This document shows positions 35,007 to 45,184 of a stretch of 64,000 nucleotides of DNA, piece by piece. The DNA comes from an uncultured Oscillospiraceae bacterium. GTDB lineage: Bacteria; Bacillota_A; Clostridia; Oscillospirales; Oscillospiraceae. The notes beneath the pieces are model-generated. The model searched no databases. It was not told where the DNA came from and saw only the letters and a list, made by a program, of their open reading frames with translations. Made by a program: the position numbers and the translations under genes. Each line of letters begins with the position of its first letter. Positions within the stretch are counted from its first letter, which is position 1. The stretch lies in the NCBI GenBank assembly GCA_910579155.1, contig CAJTTS010000009.1, forward strand, positions 11,705 to 75,704. Reading direction: 5' to 3'.

Positions 35007-36118
35007 AAGTGATATTTACCTGCGGCGGCTCGGCGGGGCATGTGAACCCCGCCTTGGCGGTGGCCCAGGTGTTTGAGGCCCGTCATCCCGGCTGTGAGAT
35101 TATGTTCGTGGGCGCGGAGCGGGGAATGGAACAGCGGCTGGTGACCCAGGCGGGTTACCCCATCAAAACGGTGAAGGTGTCCACCTTTGAGCGCGCCTGG
35201 AGCTTCAAAGTGCTTAAGCACAATGTGAGCAGCGCCTTCAAGCTTCCGGTGGGACAGCACGAGGCGATGGACCTCCTCAAAAAATTCAAGCCGGACCTGG
35301 TGGTGGGCACGGGCGGTTACGCCTCCTATCCCGCCGTCCACGCGGCGGCAAAACGGCGGATTCCCTGCGCCATCCACGAGTCCAACGCCTATCCGGGGCT
35401 GACCACCCGGGCGCTGGCCAATCAGGTAAATCTGGTCATGGTGGGCTTTCCTGAGGCGGCGGCCTACTATAAGGAGGCCAAAAAAGTGGCCGTCACCGGC
35501 ACCCCCGTCCGGGGTGAGTTCTTCTCCCTGAACCGGGAACAGGCCAGGTTGAAGCTGGGTCTGCTGGACAGCCAGCCCTTGGTTATCTCCTTCTGGGGTT
35601 CCCAGGGAGCGGGGCATATGAGCGAGCGCACGGTGGACTTTGTGGAGCGCTGGTCGGCGGAAGGCCGCCGATTCCACTATATCCACGCCGCCGGGCGGGA
35701 CTACGAGGACATGACTGCCGAGCTGAAAAAACGGGGCGTACCCGTTTCCAACAGCGAGGTGCGCCCTTACATCGACGACATGCCGGTGGTGATGGCTGCG
35801 GCCGACCTGGTAATTTGCCGGGCAGGGGCGTCCACCATCGGAGAGCTGACGGCGCTGGGAAAGCCTGCCATCTTGGTGCCGTCTCCCTTTGTGGCGGCAA
35901 ATCACCAGTTCAAAAACGCCAAGGTGCTGTCTGACCGGGGCGGGGTGGAGCTCATTGAGGAAAAGGACTGTACCGGCGAGGGGCTGTACGACGCGGCCCT
36001 GGCGCTGTTGTCTGACGGCGGCCGCCGGGCGGCTATGGGCAAGGCGCTGAAAGAGCTGGCTTCCCCCAACGCGGCCCAGGATATTTACGAGAATTTGATA
36101 GCTTTATTGGAAAAATAG
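35003..36118 (+). CDS. murG: UDP-N-acetylglucosamine--N-acetylmuramyl-(pentapeptide) pyrophosphoryl-undecaprenol N-acetylglucosamine transferase
   Basis: MurG adds GlcNAc to lipid I to form lipid II on the inner membrane face. The 371-residue GT28 protein has the first G loop CGGSAGHVNPALA, the second GTGGYAS, HESNAYPGLTTR, SFWGSQGAGHMSE and the donor-binding VICRAGASTIGELTALGKPAILVPSP. The frame is open 23 codons upstream, but ATG 35003 matches the family start and follows GAGGACGG. It overlaps the small ORF stop. Confidence 0.96.
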   Translation: MKVIFTCGGSAGHVNPALAVAQVFEARHPGCEIMFVGAERGMEQRLVTQAGYPIKTVKVSTFERAWSFKVLKHNVSSAFKLPVGQHEAMDLLKKFKPDLVVGTGGYASYPAVHAAAKRRIPCAIHESNAYPGLTTRALANQVNLVMVGFPEAAAYYKEAKKVAVTGTPVRGEFFSLNREQARLKLGLLDSQPLVISFWGSQGAGHMSERTVDFVERWSAEGRRFHYIHAAGRDYEDMTAELKKRGVPVSNSEVRPYIDDMPVVMAAADLVICRAGASTIGELTALGKPAILVPSPFVAANHQFKNAKVLSDRGGVELIEEKDCTGEGLYDAALALLSDGGRRAAMGKALKELASPNAAQDIYENLIALLEK

Positions 36119-36178
36119 CAAGGATGCGCCGCTCCACATAGAATGAAGCGAGATTTCTTTCTATGGGGAGGCTTTGCC

Positions 36179-37435
36179 ATGAGTGTGATGTATCTTCGGG
36201 GCGGAACGCCGCTGGAAGGGGAGCTGGCTGTCCACGGGGCGAAAAACAGTGTGCTGCCCATACTTGCGGCCTGTCTGCTGGCTCAAGGATCGGTGACGCT
36301 CTATAACTGTCCCCGGCTCACCGACGTGACTGCCGCGCTGGGCATTTTGCGTCGCCTGGGCTGCCGGGTGGAGCAGGAGGGGCATACCATTGCCGTGGAC
36401 TCAACCGGGGCGGCGGGGAGCGCCATCTCAGAGGAACAGATGCGGGCCATGCGCTCGTCCATCATTTTCCTGGGGCCGCTGCTTGCCCGGACGGGAGAGG
36501 CGCATTTGACCTATCCCGGGGGATGCGAGCTGGGGCCCCGGCCCATCGACATGCACCTCAGCGCCATCCGGGCCATGGGGTGTGAGGTGAGCGAGGACCG
36601 GGGCATTCACTGCAAGGGGCGACCACAGGGGGGCGAGGTACAGTTGGCTCTGCCCAGCGTGGGAGCCACGGAGAATGCCATGCTGTGCGCCGTGGGAGCG
36701 GTGAATTCCACTACAATCTCCAACGCCGCCCGGGAGCCGGAGATCGTTGACCTACAAAATTTTCTGAACGGTCTGGGAGCGGATGTGCGGGGAGCGGGCA
36801 GCTCCACCATCACGGTGGAGGGAGGTCGCCCCCTGTCCGGCGGGGAATTCACCGTCATGGGCGACCGCATTGTGGCGGCCACCCTTCTGTCCGCTGCTGC
36901 TGCGGCAGGGGGGAAAGTCCGCCTGAGCGGGGTGGACTGGAGGCACTTGGCCACCGTCCTGTCCGTATTTCATCAGGCGGGATGCAAGGTGGAAAGCAAG
37001 CTGGAGTACGTAGAGCTGGCCAGGGACCGGGACATTCCTTTGAAAGGCGTGCCCACCATCCGCACGGCCCCTTATCCCGGCTTCCCCACCGACGCCCAGG
37101 CGCCTGTTATGGCGGCGCTGGCCGCGTGCCAAGGGTGCACGCTGTTTGTGGAAACCATGTTCGACAGCCGTTACCGCCACGTCCCTGAACTGATCCGCAT
37201 GGGGGCGGACATCACCACCGAGGGCCGGGTGGCCCTGATCCGGGGGGTGAAGCGGCTTCACGGAGCCAGGGTGGAGGCGTCTGATCTGCGGGGCGGAGGA
37301 GCCTTGGCCGCGGCGGCACTGGGAGCGGAAGGTGTCACGGTTCTGTCCGGCCTCAACCACATCGACCGGGGTTATGAGGGGCTGGAGGAGATGCTGCGAA
37401 GCCTTGGCGCCCGGGTGGAGCGAAGAGAGGAATAA
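36179..37435 (+). CDS. murA: UDP-N-acetylglucosamine 1-carboxyvinyltransferase
   Basis: MurA catalyses the first committed step of peptidoglycan synthesis, transferring enolpyruvate from PEP to UDP-GlcNAc. The 418-residue protein has LRGGTPLEGELAVHGAKNSVLPIL, the catalytic and fosfomycin-target Cys in YPGGCELGPRPIDMHL, and the FPTDAQAPVMA block. The ATG at 36179 has GGGGAGG 8 bases upstream; the earlier ATG at 36143 lacks one. A CATAGAA/TTCTATG hairpin lies in the 60-bp leader. A second MurA copy is common in Firmicutes. Confidence 0.95.
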   Translation: MSVMYLRGGTPLEGELAVHGAKNSVLPILAACLLAQGSVTLYNCPRLTDVTAALGILRRLGCRVEQEGHTIAVDSTGAAGSAISEEQMRAMRSSIIFLGPLLARTGEAHLTYPGGCELGPRPIDMHLSAIRAMGCEVSEDRGIHCKGRPQGGEVQLALPSVGATENAMLCAVGAVNSTTISNAAREPEIVDLQNFLNGLGADVRGAGSSTITVEGGRPLSGGEFTVMGDRIVAATLLSAAAAAGGKVRLSGVDWRHLATVLSVFHQAGCKVESKLEYVELARDRDIPLKGVPTIRTAPYPGFPTDAQAPVMAALAACQGCTLFVETMFDSRYRHVPELIRMGADITTEGRVALIRGVKRLHGARVEASDLRGGGALAAAALGAEGVTVLSGLNHIDRGYEGLEEMLRSLGARVERREE

Positions 37436-37486
37436 ATACCGGCCGCCGAAAGCGGCATTCAGATAGATCAGAACGGAGATGATACC

Positions 37487-38266
37487 GTGGCACGACAGCG
37501 CAGACACAGCCGGCCCCGCCGGCGGCGGGGCCGGTTCAGCGGCCTGTATAAGGTGCTGTCCGTTCTGCTGGTGGCTGCGGCGCTGGTGGCGGCGTGTATC
37601 GTCTTCTTCCGGGTGAACGCCATCCAGGTGGCGGGCAATGTGCGATACACCGCCGAGGAGATTATCGAGGCCTCCGGCATCCAGCAGGGCGATAACCTCA
37701 TCATCCTGCCCGCCATGCGGGTGTCGGCGCTGATCCAGACCAAGCTGCCCTACGTGGAGCGGGTGGCCATCCGTCCGGTGTATCCGGACGGGCTGATTAT
37801 CAAGGTGACGGAGCGGGTGGCGGCGGCGTCGGTGGACAGCGCCGAGGGCCGCTGGCTCATTTCCTCCCAGGGAAAGCTGCTGGAAAAGGACAGCGGCGCC
37901 ATTCAGGTCATCCAGATCACCGGCCTGACCGCAGTGGGGGCCTACGCCGGGGGAATTCTTCAGGCGGCGGAGGAGGAACAGCTCACTCTGGGCTATGTGA
38001 AGGAGCTGTTGGCGGTGCTGGAGCAGCAAGGAATGTTGACCCAGTGCACTGCGCTGGACTGCTCGGCCACTACCTCCATGACACTGAATTACGGCATTTA
38101 TCGCCTGCGCCTGCCCCGTGGCGGGGACTATAATTACTATATTCAACTGGCGCGGAGCGCTCTGGCGAAGGGATTGGAAGAGGGGAAAATCCTGGAGGGA
38201 CAGGGTGGATTGTTGGATTTGACGGTGCTGGAAGGCCGGGCCCGGTTCCGGCCGGATTCGGATTAA
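37487..38266 (+). CDS. divIB: Cell division protein FtsQ/DivIB
   Basis: A 259-residue bitopic divisome protein. The N-terminus (1-20) is highly basic and is followed by a transmembrane helix (VLSVLLVAAALVAACIVFF, about 23-41). A POTRA domain begins with VNAIQVAGNVRYTAEEIIEASGIQQGDNLI and includes YVERVAIRPVYPDGLIIKVTER. A beta domain follows. The start codon is GTG with GGAGAT upstream. It lies between murA and ftsZ, the usual order in Clostridia, where ftsA is often missing as it is here. Confidence 0.9.
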   Translation: MARQRRHSRPRRRRGRFSGLYKVLSVLLVAAALVAACIVFFRVNAIQVAGNVRYTAEEIIEASGIQQGDNLIILPAMRVSALIQTKLPYVERVAIRPVYPDGLIIKVTERVAAASVDSAEGRWLISSQGKLLEKDSGAIQVIQITGLTAVGAYAGGILQAAEEEQLTLGYVKELLAVLEQQGMLTQCTALDCSATTSMTLNYGIYRLRLPRGGDYNYYIQLARSALAKGLEEGKILEGQGGLLDLTVLEGRARFRPDSD

Positions 38267-38301
38267 GATTTTGACATGCGGCAAAAAACTACGATTTTCT
38301 A

Positions 38302-38330
38302 TTGACCCCGTGGAGAAAAAAGGTTACAAT
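38302..38330 (+). promoter_or_regulatory. Sigma-A promoter of ftsZ
   Basis: -35 TTGACC, a 17-base spacer and -10 TACAAT, 68 bp before ftsZ. This gives ftsZ its own transcription start inside the cluster. Confidence 0.85.
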
Positions 38331-38398
38331 ACAATGAGATGTAGTTTTGTATTTTATTTTAATTACAATCATTGGTTTTACATAGGAGGGGCACAGGT

Positions 38399-39571
38399 AT
38401 GGCTTTTGTAATGGATTCCACTGCCAGCCACGAGGACGTATTAAAAGTGATCGGCGTGGGTGGCGGCGGTAATAATGTGGTGAACCGCATGGTCCGCGCG
38501 GGGATGCAGGGCGTGGAGTTTATCGCGGTAAACACCGACCGCCAGTGCCTTAACGCCTCCGAGGCGACTCAGAAGCTGGCCATTGGCGAGAAGCTCACCG
38601 GTGGAAAGGGCGCCGGGGCCAACCCCGAGGTGGGCCGTGAGTCCGCCAAGGAAAGTAAGGAACAGATCAACGCCCTGCTGGAAGGGGCGGACATGGTTTT
38701 TGTCACCGCCGGTATGGGTGGCGGCACCGGTACCGGCGCGGCCCCCGTGGTGGCGGAGATCGCCAAGGAAAAGGGCATCCTCACTGTGGGCGTGGTCACC
38801 AAGCCCTTCAACTTTGAGGGCCGCCGCCGTATGGAACAGGCCGCTAAAGGCATTGAGGAACTCCGGCAGAAGGTGGACTCCCTGGTCATCATCCCTAATG
38901 ACCGTCTCCAGTATGCCACCGATGAGAAGATCACCTTTGCCAACGCGTTCGCCATTGCCGACGATGTACTGAGGCAGGCGGTGCAGTCCATCTCCGACCT
39001 CATCAAGACCACAGGACTCATCAACCTGGACTTCGCCGATGTCACCGCCGTGATGAAGGACGCTGGGCTGGCGCACATGGGCGTGGGCCGGGCTGCGGGC
39101 AAGAACAAAGCCGAGGAGGCCACCCGCATCGCCATCAACAGCCCCTTGCTGGAAACCTCTATTCAGGGGGCGAAGGGGATCATCGTCAACATCACCGGCC
39201 CGCTGGATATGGGGCTGGAAGAGGTGCAGCAGGCCGCCGACATGGTGAAGGAAGTGGCTGATCCGGACGCCCTGTTCATGATGGGCACCGCCTTTGACGA
39301 CACCTTGGAGGACGAGTTGCGGGTCACGGTCATTGCCACCGGCTTTGGCACAGTGGACAATCCTGTGCCTGAGAAGGAAGAGGAGCAGCAGCCCGCTCAG
39401 GCTGCGGCTCAGGCTCCCGCCAAGCCCCAGGCCGTTCCAGAGGACAAGCCTAAGTGCGTTCCCGCCGGTGTGGGTCCCATCACGCCTCCGAAACCCTTGT
39501 CCGAATCCACCGCCGAGCCGGTGGAGGATGACCCTTTCGACGATATATTCCGCATTTTCAATAAGCGGTAG
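38399..39571 (+). CDS. ftsZ: Cell division protein FtsZ
   Basis: The tubulin-like GTPase that forms the Z ring. The 390-residue protein has the GTP-binding [13 protein letters not shown], the tubulin signature [21 protein letters not shown]7 loop NLDFADV and a Gln/Ala/Pro-rich linker (about 325-375). The conserved C-terminal peptide ends [16 protein letters not shown] lies 8 bases before the ATG. In most Clostridia spoIIGA, sigE and sigG follow; here a radical SAM gene does. Confidence 0.98.
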   Translation: MAFVMDSTASHEDVLKVIGVGGGGNNVVNRMVRAGMQGVEFIAVNTDRQCLNASEATQKLAIGEKLTGGKGAGANPEVGRESAKESKEQINALLEGADMVFVTAGMGGGTGTGAAPVVAEIAKEKGILTVGVVTKPFNFEGRRRMEQAAKGIEELRQKVDSLVIIPNDRLQYATDEKITFANAFAIADDVLRQAVQSISDLIKTTGLINLDFADVTAVMKDAGLAHMGVGRAAGKNKAEEATRIAINSPLLETSIQGAKGIIVNITGPLDMGLEEVQQAADMVKEVADPDALFMMGTAFDDTLEDELRVTVIATGFGTVDNPVPEKEEEQQPAQAAAQAPAKPQAVPEDKPKCVPAGVGPITPPKPLSESTAEPVEDDPFDDIFRIFNKR

Positions 39572-39577
39572 CGTATG

Positions 39578-39607
39578 CCCCTTCCGACCACTGGCCGGGA
39601 GGGGTTT
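39578..39607 (+). terminator. Weak intrinsic terminator after ftsZ
   Basis: A 9-bp stem CCCCTTCCG/CGGGAGGGG (one T-G wobble) is followed by TTT. Confidence 0.5.
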
Positions 39608-39659
39608 GCGCCTATCTGAAGAGACGGATTTACACTGACGGCGAGAGGGAAAAGCGAAG

Positions 39660-40550
39660 ATGGAATATATACCAGCCAAGCACCTGCTCCACCGCAGCCA
39701 GTCTGCGGAGTGGTTCGGCACCGACCACACCATGAACATTTACCGGGGCTGTTGCCACGGTTGCCTGTACTGTGACAGCCGCAGCGACTGCTACCAGACC
39801 GGGGAATTTGACAAGGTGCGGGCCAAGGCGGATGCGCTGCGTATCTTGCGGGATGATTTGGCCCGGAAGGTACGCCCCGCGTTCATCTGCACGGGGGCCA
39901 TGAGCGACCCCTATAATCCCTTTGAGAAGGAGTTGGAGCTTACCCATCATGCGCTGGAGCTCATTGACGCTTACGACTGCGGCGTAGCCATTGCCACAAA
40001 AAGTGATTTGATTGTGCGGGACATTGACATTCTGGCCTCTATTCAAAGCCATTCCCCGGTGATCTGCAAGCTCACGGTCACCACGACGGACGAGGCCCTG
40101 GCGGCGAAGCTGGAGCCTCATGCGCCGTCCCCCGGCCGCCGCCTGGCGGCGCTGGAGCGGTTGAACGGGGCGGGACTGTTTGCCGGAGTGCTGCTCATGC
40201 CGGTGCTGCCTTTTCTGGAGGACAGCGACGACAGCGTATTGGCGGTGGTAGAGGCGGCGGCCCGGGCAGGAGCGAAATTTATTTATCCCTCTTTCGGTGT
40301 CACCATGCGCCAGGGCCAGCGGGAGTATTTTTTGGATGGCCTGGAGCGTGCGTTCCCCGGCCAGGGGCTGAAGGAGCGCTATCTGCGGCGGTATGGGGAC
40401 CGTTATCAGTGCGCCAGCCCAAGGGCGAGGTCATTGTGGAAGGTATTTACCGAGGCCTGCCGGGAGCGGGGCATTTTGTACGAGATGAAATCCATCATCC
40501 GGGCGGCCAACTTGGGCTATGGGGACCGGCAGCTCACATTTTTTGATTGA
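39660..40550 (+). CDS. SPL-family radical SAM protein
   Basis: A 296-residue radical SAM protein of the Rv2578c / spore-photoproduct-lyase-related group. The cluster motif is CCHGCLYC at about residues 31-38 (C-x3-C-x2-C using the first, fifth and eighth positions). It is preceded by TMNIYRGC and followed by the family's FICTGAMSDPYNPFEKE and ATKSDLIVRDID blocks. The substrate is unknown. True spore photoproduct lyase is longer and lacks this start. GAGAGGG upstream is a weak RBS. gluQ follows after 14 bp. Confidence 0.85.
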   Translation: MEYIPAKHLLHRSQSAEWFGTDHTMNIYRGCCHGCLYCDSRSDCYQTGEFDKVRAKADALRILRDDLARKVRPAFICTGAMSDPYNPFEKELELTHHALELIDAYDCGVAIATKSDLIVRDIDILASIQSHSPVICKLTVTTTDEALAAKLEPHAPSPGRRLAALERLNGAGLFAGVLLMPVLPFLEDSDDSVLAVVEAAARAGAKFIYPSFGVTMRQGQREYFLDGLERAFPGQGLKERYLRRYGDRYQCASPRARSLWKVFTEACRERGILYEMKSIIRAANLGYGDRQLTFFD

Positions 40551-40564
40551 CAGGGGGATGGCAT

Positions 40565-41487
40565 ATGAAGATACGGGGCCGCTTTGCGCCCACTCCCAGC
40601 GGGCGGATGCATCTGGGCAACCTGCTGGCGGCGCTGCTGGCCTGGCTGGACGTGCGCAGCAACGGGGGAGAGCTGGTGCTGCGCATCGAGGACCTGGACA
40701 CCCAGCGGACAAGCCGGTCATTTGCCCGGCAGCTCATGGACGACCTGCGCTGGTTGGGTCTTGACTGGGATGAGGGTGGGCTGGAGCCGGCCTATATGCA
40801 GAGCCGCCGCACCGCCTGCTACGAGGAGGCGTTTCGGACACTGGAGGAAATGGGGCTGGTCTACCCCTGCTACTGTACCCGGTCGGAGCGCATGGCTGCT
40901 TCCGCCCCCCACCGGGACGACGGTGCGGTGGTATATAGCGGCAAGTGTTTTCACTTAACAGAGGAGGAACGGGTGGAGTTAAAGCGTAGAGGCCGCCGTC
41001 CGGCGTGGCGGGTGCGGTGCCCTGACTTGGAGATCGCCCTGGAGGACGGAAATTGCGGCCTCTATGCCGAGAATCTGGCCCGTGACTGCGGTGATTTCAT
41101 TGTGCGCCGGTCCGACGGGGTGTTTGCGTATCAATTGGCGGTGGTGGTGGATGATGCGCTCATGGGGGTGAACCATGTAGTACGGGGAAGGGATCTGCTG
41201 TGCTCCGCGCCCCGACAGATGTGGCTCCATGAGGTGTTGGGTTATGAGCCGCCGAAATTTTTCCACACGCCCTTGCTGCTGGCCCCCGACGGGCGGCGGT
41301 TGGCCAAACGGGACCATGACTTGGATATGGGCGCGCTGCGGGAGCGGTACTCACCGGAGGAGCTGACGGGGCTGCTGGCTTGCTATGCGGGTCTGTTGGA
41401 CTGCCCGGAAAAAGTGACAGCCGGAGAGCTTGTCCGTGAGTTTTCATGGGCAAAAGTGCCGAAAAATGACGTTGTGGTTTGTTTATC

Positions 41488-41491
<4 letters not shown>
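40565..41491 (+). CDS. gluQ: Glutamyl-Q tRNA(Asp) synthetase
   Basis: GluQ-RS attaches glutamate to the queuosine at position 34 of tRNA(Asp). The 308-residue protein is a truncated glutamyl-tRNA synthetase. It has the HIGH-type PTPSGRMHLGNLLAALLAWL, a zinc-binding CYC pair (YPCYCTRSE), the LVVVVDDALMGVNHVVRGRDLL-like block and a KMSKS-equivalent RRLAKRDHDLDMGAL. It lacks the anticodon-binding domain. The window also contains tgt, the queuine-inserting enzyme, so the pathway is coherent. The ATG 40565 follows a GGGGGATGG site. Confidence 0.88.
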
Positions 41492-43022
<1,531 letters not shown>

Positions 43023-43040
43023 GCGGAATAAGTATCGACG

Positions 43041-43078
43041 AAAAAACCGGCGCGGCGTTCAGGCCGCGTCGGCTTTTT
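43041..43078 (+). terminator. Intrinsic terminator after guaB
   Basis: A 10-bp stem CCGGCGCGGC/GCCGCGTCGG (one wobble) with a GTTCAG loop is followed by TTTTT. The leading A-run could serve the convergent gene as well. Confidence 0.88.
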
Positions 43079-43117
43079 GCTATTTAAAAAATTTATGGCC
43101 GATCCCAGAGATTTCCC

Positions 43118-44428
43118 TTAGTGCTCGCACTTCCAGAAAAATACGCTGTAGGGAGGCAATTCGCTGCCGCCGCCAAAGTCGTGCTCCTGCCCGGTGAGCA
43201 AGTCCACCGCCCGACCGCACCCGGCGTCGAAGTGGGCCCAGTAGGGTTGGCTGTCGGCATTCACCGCCACCAGCACCCGCTCGTGCTCGGAGCAGCGCTG
43301 GAATACCGTCTGCTTATTGGTGAGCACCAGGTCTTTGAAATCCCCCCAGCACAGGGCTTCGCTCTCCCTGTGGGCCTTTGCCATGGCGGCGATCCGGTCG
43401 GTGAGGTCGTTCCACTCCGGGTGGTCGAAACAAGGCCGCAGGGCCTCGTCGCCCTGGGATTTATCTCCTTTGACGCCCCACTCGCTGCCATAGTACAGAC
43501 AAGGGATGCCGGGCATACCGAATACCAAGCCATAAATGAGGGGCAGGTGGGCGGGGTTTTGCAGGATGGAGGCCACCCGGGTGACGTCGTGGTTGTCGGC
43601 GAAACACAGCAGGTGCTTGCCCTTGTACAGCGTCCACTGCTCGGGGCCGAATTGCCGCTTCAGGCTGTGGACAATCTCAAACAAGTTCATGGAATTGAGG
43701 GCGGAGTAAAGCCCCTTATAGCATTCGTAGTTGGTGCAGGAGTGAAGCAGATCATCTCCAACCCACTGGTTATAGTCCCCGTGGAGGGTTTCGCCAACCA
43801 GGAAGAAATCGGGCTTCACCTCGTTGCAGAACCAGCGCAGGCGGCGCAGGAAATCCTTGTCCAGGCAGTAAGCCACGTCCAGGCGCAAGCCGTCGATGTC
43901 GAACTGCTCGACCCAGAAGCGAATGGTGTCTAGAATGTAATCCGCCACCGCCGGGTTGCGCAGGTTCAACTTCACCAGCTCGTAGTGGCCCTCCCAGCCC
44001 TCGTACCAGAAGCCGTCGCCGTAGTTGGAGTTGCCGTCGAAGTTGATGAGAAACCAATCTTTATAGGAGGAGTCCCACCGTTTTTCCCGCACATCCTGGA
44101 AAGCCCAGAAGCCCCGGCCCACATGGTTGAACACCCCGTCCAGCACCACCTTGACGCCGTGGTCGTGAAGGGTCCGGCAGACCTCCGCAAACTCTTCGTT
44201 GGTGCCCAGGCGGCAATCAATTTTGCGGTAATCCCGGGTGTCGTAGCCGTGGCGGTCGCTGTCAAACACCGGGCCTAGGTACAGGGCGTTTGCCCCCAGT
44301 TTTTCTATGTGCTCTGCCCAGGCGCCGACTTTCCCGATGCGGCTGGCCTGGACGCCGTCGTTCTCCCAGGGGGCTCCGCAAAAGCCCAGAGGATAGATGT
44401 GGTAAAATACGCTCTGTTCCGCCCACAT
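43118..44428 (-). CDS. GH13 alpha-amylase-family maltodextrin hydrolase
   Basis: A 436-residue cytoplasmic GH13 enzyme, probably acting on maltodextrins or cyclodextrins. Motifs: VFYHIYPLGFCGAP start, VVLDGVFNHVG, GLRLDVA with the nucleophile Asp, FFLVGETLHG with the acid Glu, and FADNHDVTR with the transition-state Asp. The compact single-domain form without starch-binding modules argues for an intracellular oligosaccharide enzyme. An upstream GTG (44437) is in frame, but the spacing of AAAGGA favours the ATG at 44428. The GH13 gene at 3957 belongs to a different subfamily. Confidence 0.88.
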   Translation of the reverse strand: MWAEQSVFYHIYPLGFCGAPWENDGVQASRIGKVGAWAEHIEKLGANALYLGPVFDSDRHGYDTRDYRKIDCRLGTNEEFAEVCRTLHDHGVKVVLDGVFNHVGRGFWAFQDVREKRWDSSYKDWFLINFDGNSNYGDGFWYEGWEGHYELVKLNLRNPAVADYILDTIRFWVEQFDIDGLRLDVAYCLDKDFLRRLRWFCNEVKPDFFLVGETLHGDYNQWVGDDLLHSCTNYECYKGLYSALNSMNLFEIVHSLKRQFGPEQWTLYKGKHLLCFADNHDVTRVASILQNPAHLPLIYGLVFGMPGIPCLYYGSEWGVKGDKSQGDEALRPCFDHPEWNDLTDRIAAMAKAHRESEALCWGDFKDLVLTNKQTVFQRCSEHERVLVAVNADSQPYWAHFDAGCGRAVDLLTGQEHDFGGGSELPPYSVFFWKCEH

Positions 44429-44514
44429 GGGCGTCACTTCCTTTCTCTATCAGTACTTCAAGGCCGGAAAGGCCGTGAACAAATAGTATAGCAGAAAAAT
44501 GCGTGAAATGCAAG

Positions 44515-45093
44515 CTACCCTCTTTGACAATCCATGTGCCGAAGTAAAGTACGCATTTGAGCCACGCCTTGCCGCTGCTGGATGACAATGGAGCGGAGTA
44601 TGGGCACCAGCTCGGTGCACACATCGTATTTCAACGCGTTATCGGCCATCTGAATGGCCCCCTGATGGTGAGGAATCATCTCTCTCATAAAGACAGAACC
44701 CAGGCGGTTGTTTTCTGGTGCGGAACCCATCTGAGCGTACATCTCCCGATAGATCAGGTCCATCCGCCGCTGATAGAGACGCAGGTCCATCTGGGGATTG
44801 GTGAGTTGAGTACAGGCGGCCAGGGCCTCCTCCATCTGGCCGATGCCCTTGGTCTGCTGGTCGATGATGCGCTGGGCGATCCGCCGGAGGCTGCTGTTTT
44901 CAGTAAAGCGGAGGATGTTGGTAGACATCCGGATGGCAGCCCGGTGGTGGGGGATCATTTGGGCGATGAAGTTGTGGGAGATGCTCTGGGTGAGGCCGGC
45001 GGTAGTCATGCCCTGAATCATTTCATCTAAGATTTGATAAAAGCAGCATAGGTAGGTTTTTGAGTCCTCACCGAGCAGACAGGTGTTTTTCAT
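44515..45093 (-). CDS. DUF305 family protein
   Basis: A 192-residue helical protein with two copies of the DUF305 hallmark M-I-P-H-H (AQMIPHHRAAIRMS and REMIPHHQGAIQMADNAL), the histidine pairs of a ferritin-like four-helix fold that probably binds metal. No signal peptide or membrane helix is seen, unlike many DUF305 proteins that are secreted, so it appears cytoplasmic. Function is unknown. The second of two close ATGs is chosen from GGAGG spacing. Confidence 0.85.
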   Translation of the reverse strand: MKNTCLLGEDSKTYLCCFYQILDEMIQGMTTAGLTQSISHNFIAQMIPHHRAAIRMSTNILRFTENSSLRRIAQRIIDQQTKGIGQMEEALAACTQLTNPQMDLRLYQRRMDLIYREMYAQMGSAPENNRLGSVFMREMIPHHQGAIQMADNALKYDVCTELVPILRSIVIQQRQGVAQMRTLLRHMDCQRG

Positions 45094-45142
45094 AGTCATG
45101 CCCTCCTTTGCTCCCATTCTATGAGGGAAAAGGCGGGGAGGT

Positions 45143-45180
45143 TCAAAAAAGTCCGCCCCCGGTGATTCGGAGGCGGACTT
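45143..45180 (-). terminator. Intrinsic terminator of the ABC transporter operon
   Basis: On the minus strand AAGTCCGCC pairs with GGCGGACTT over a 14-base loop and is followed by a run of Ts, 5 bp after the permease stop. Confidence 0.88.
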
Positions 45181-45184
45181 GAAT

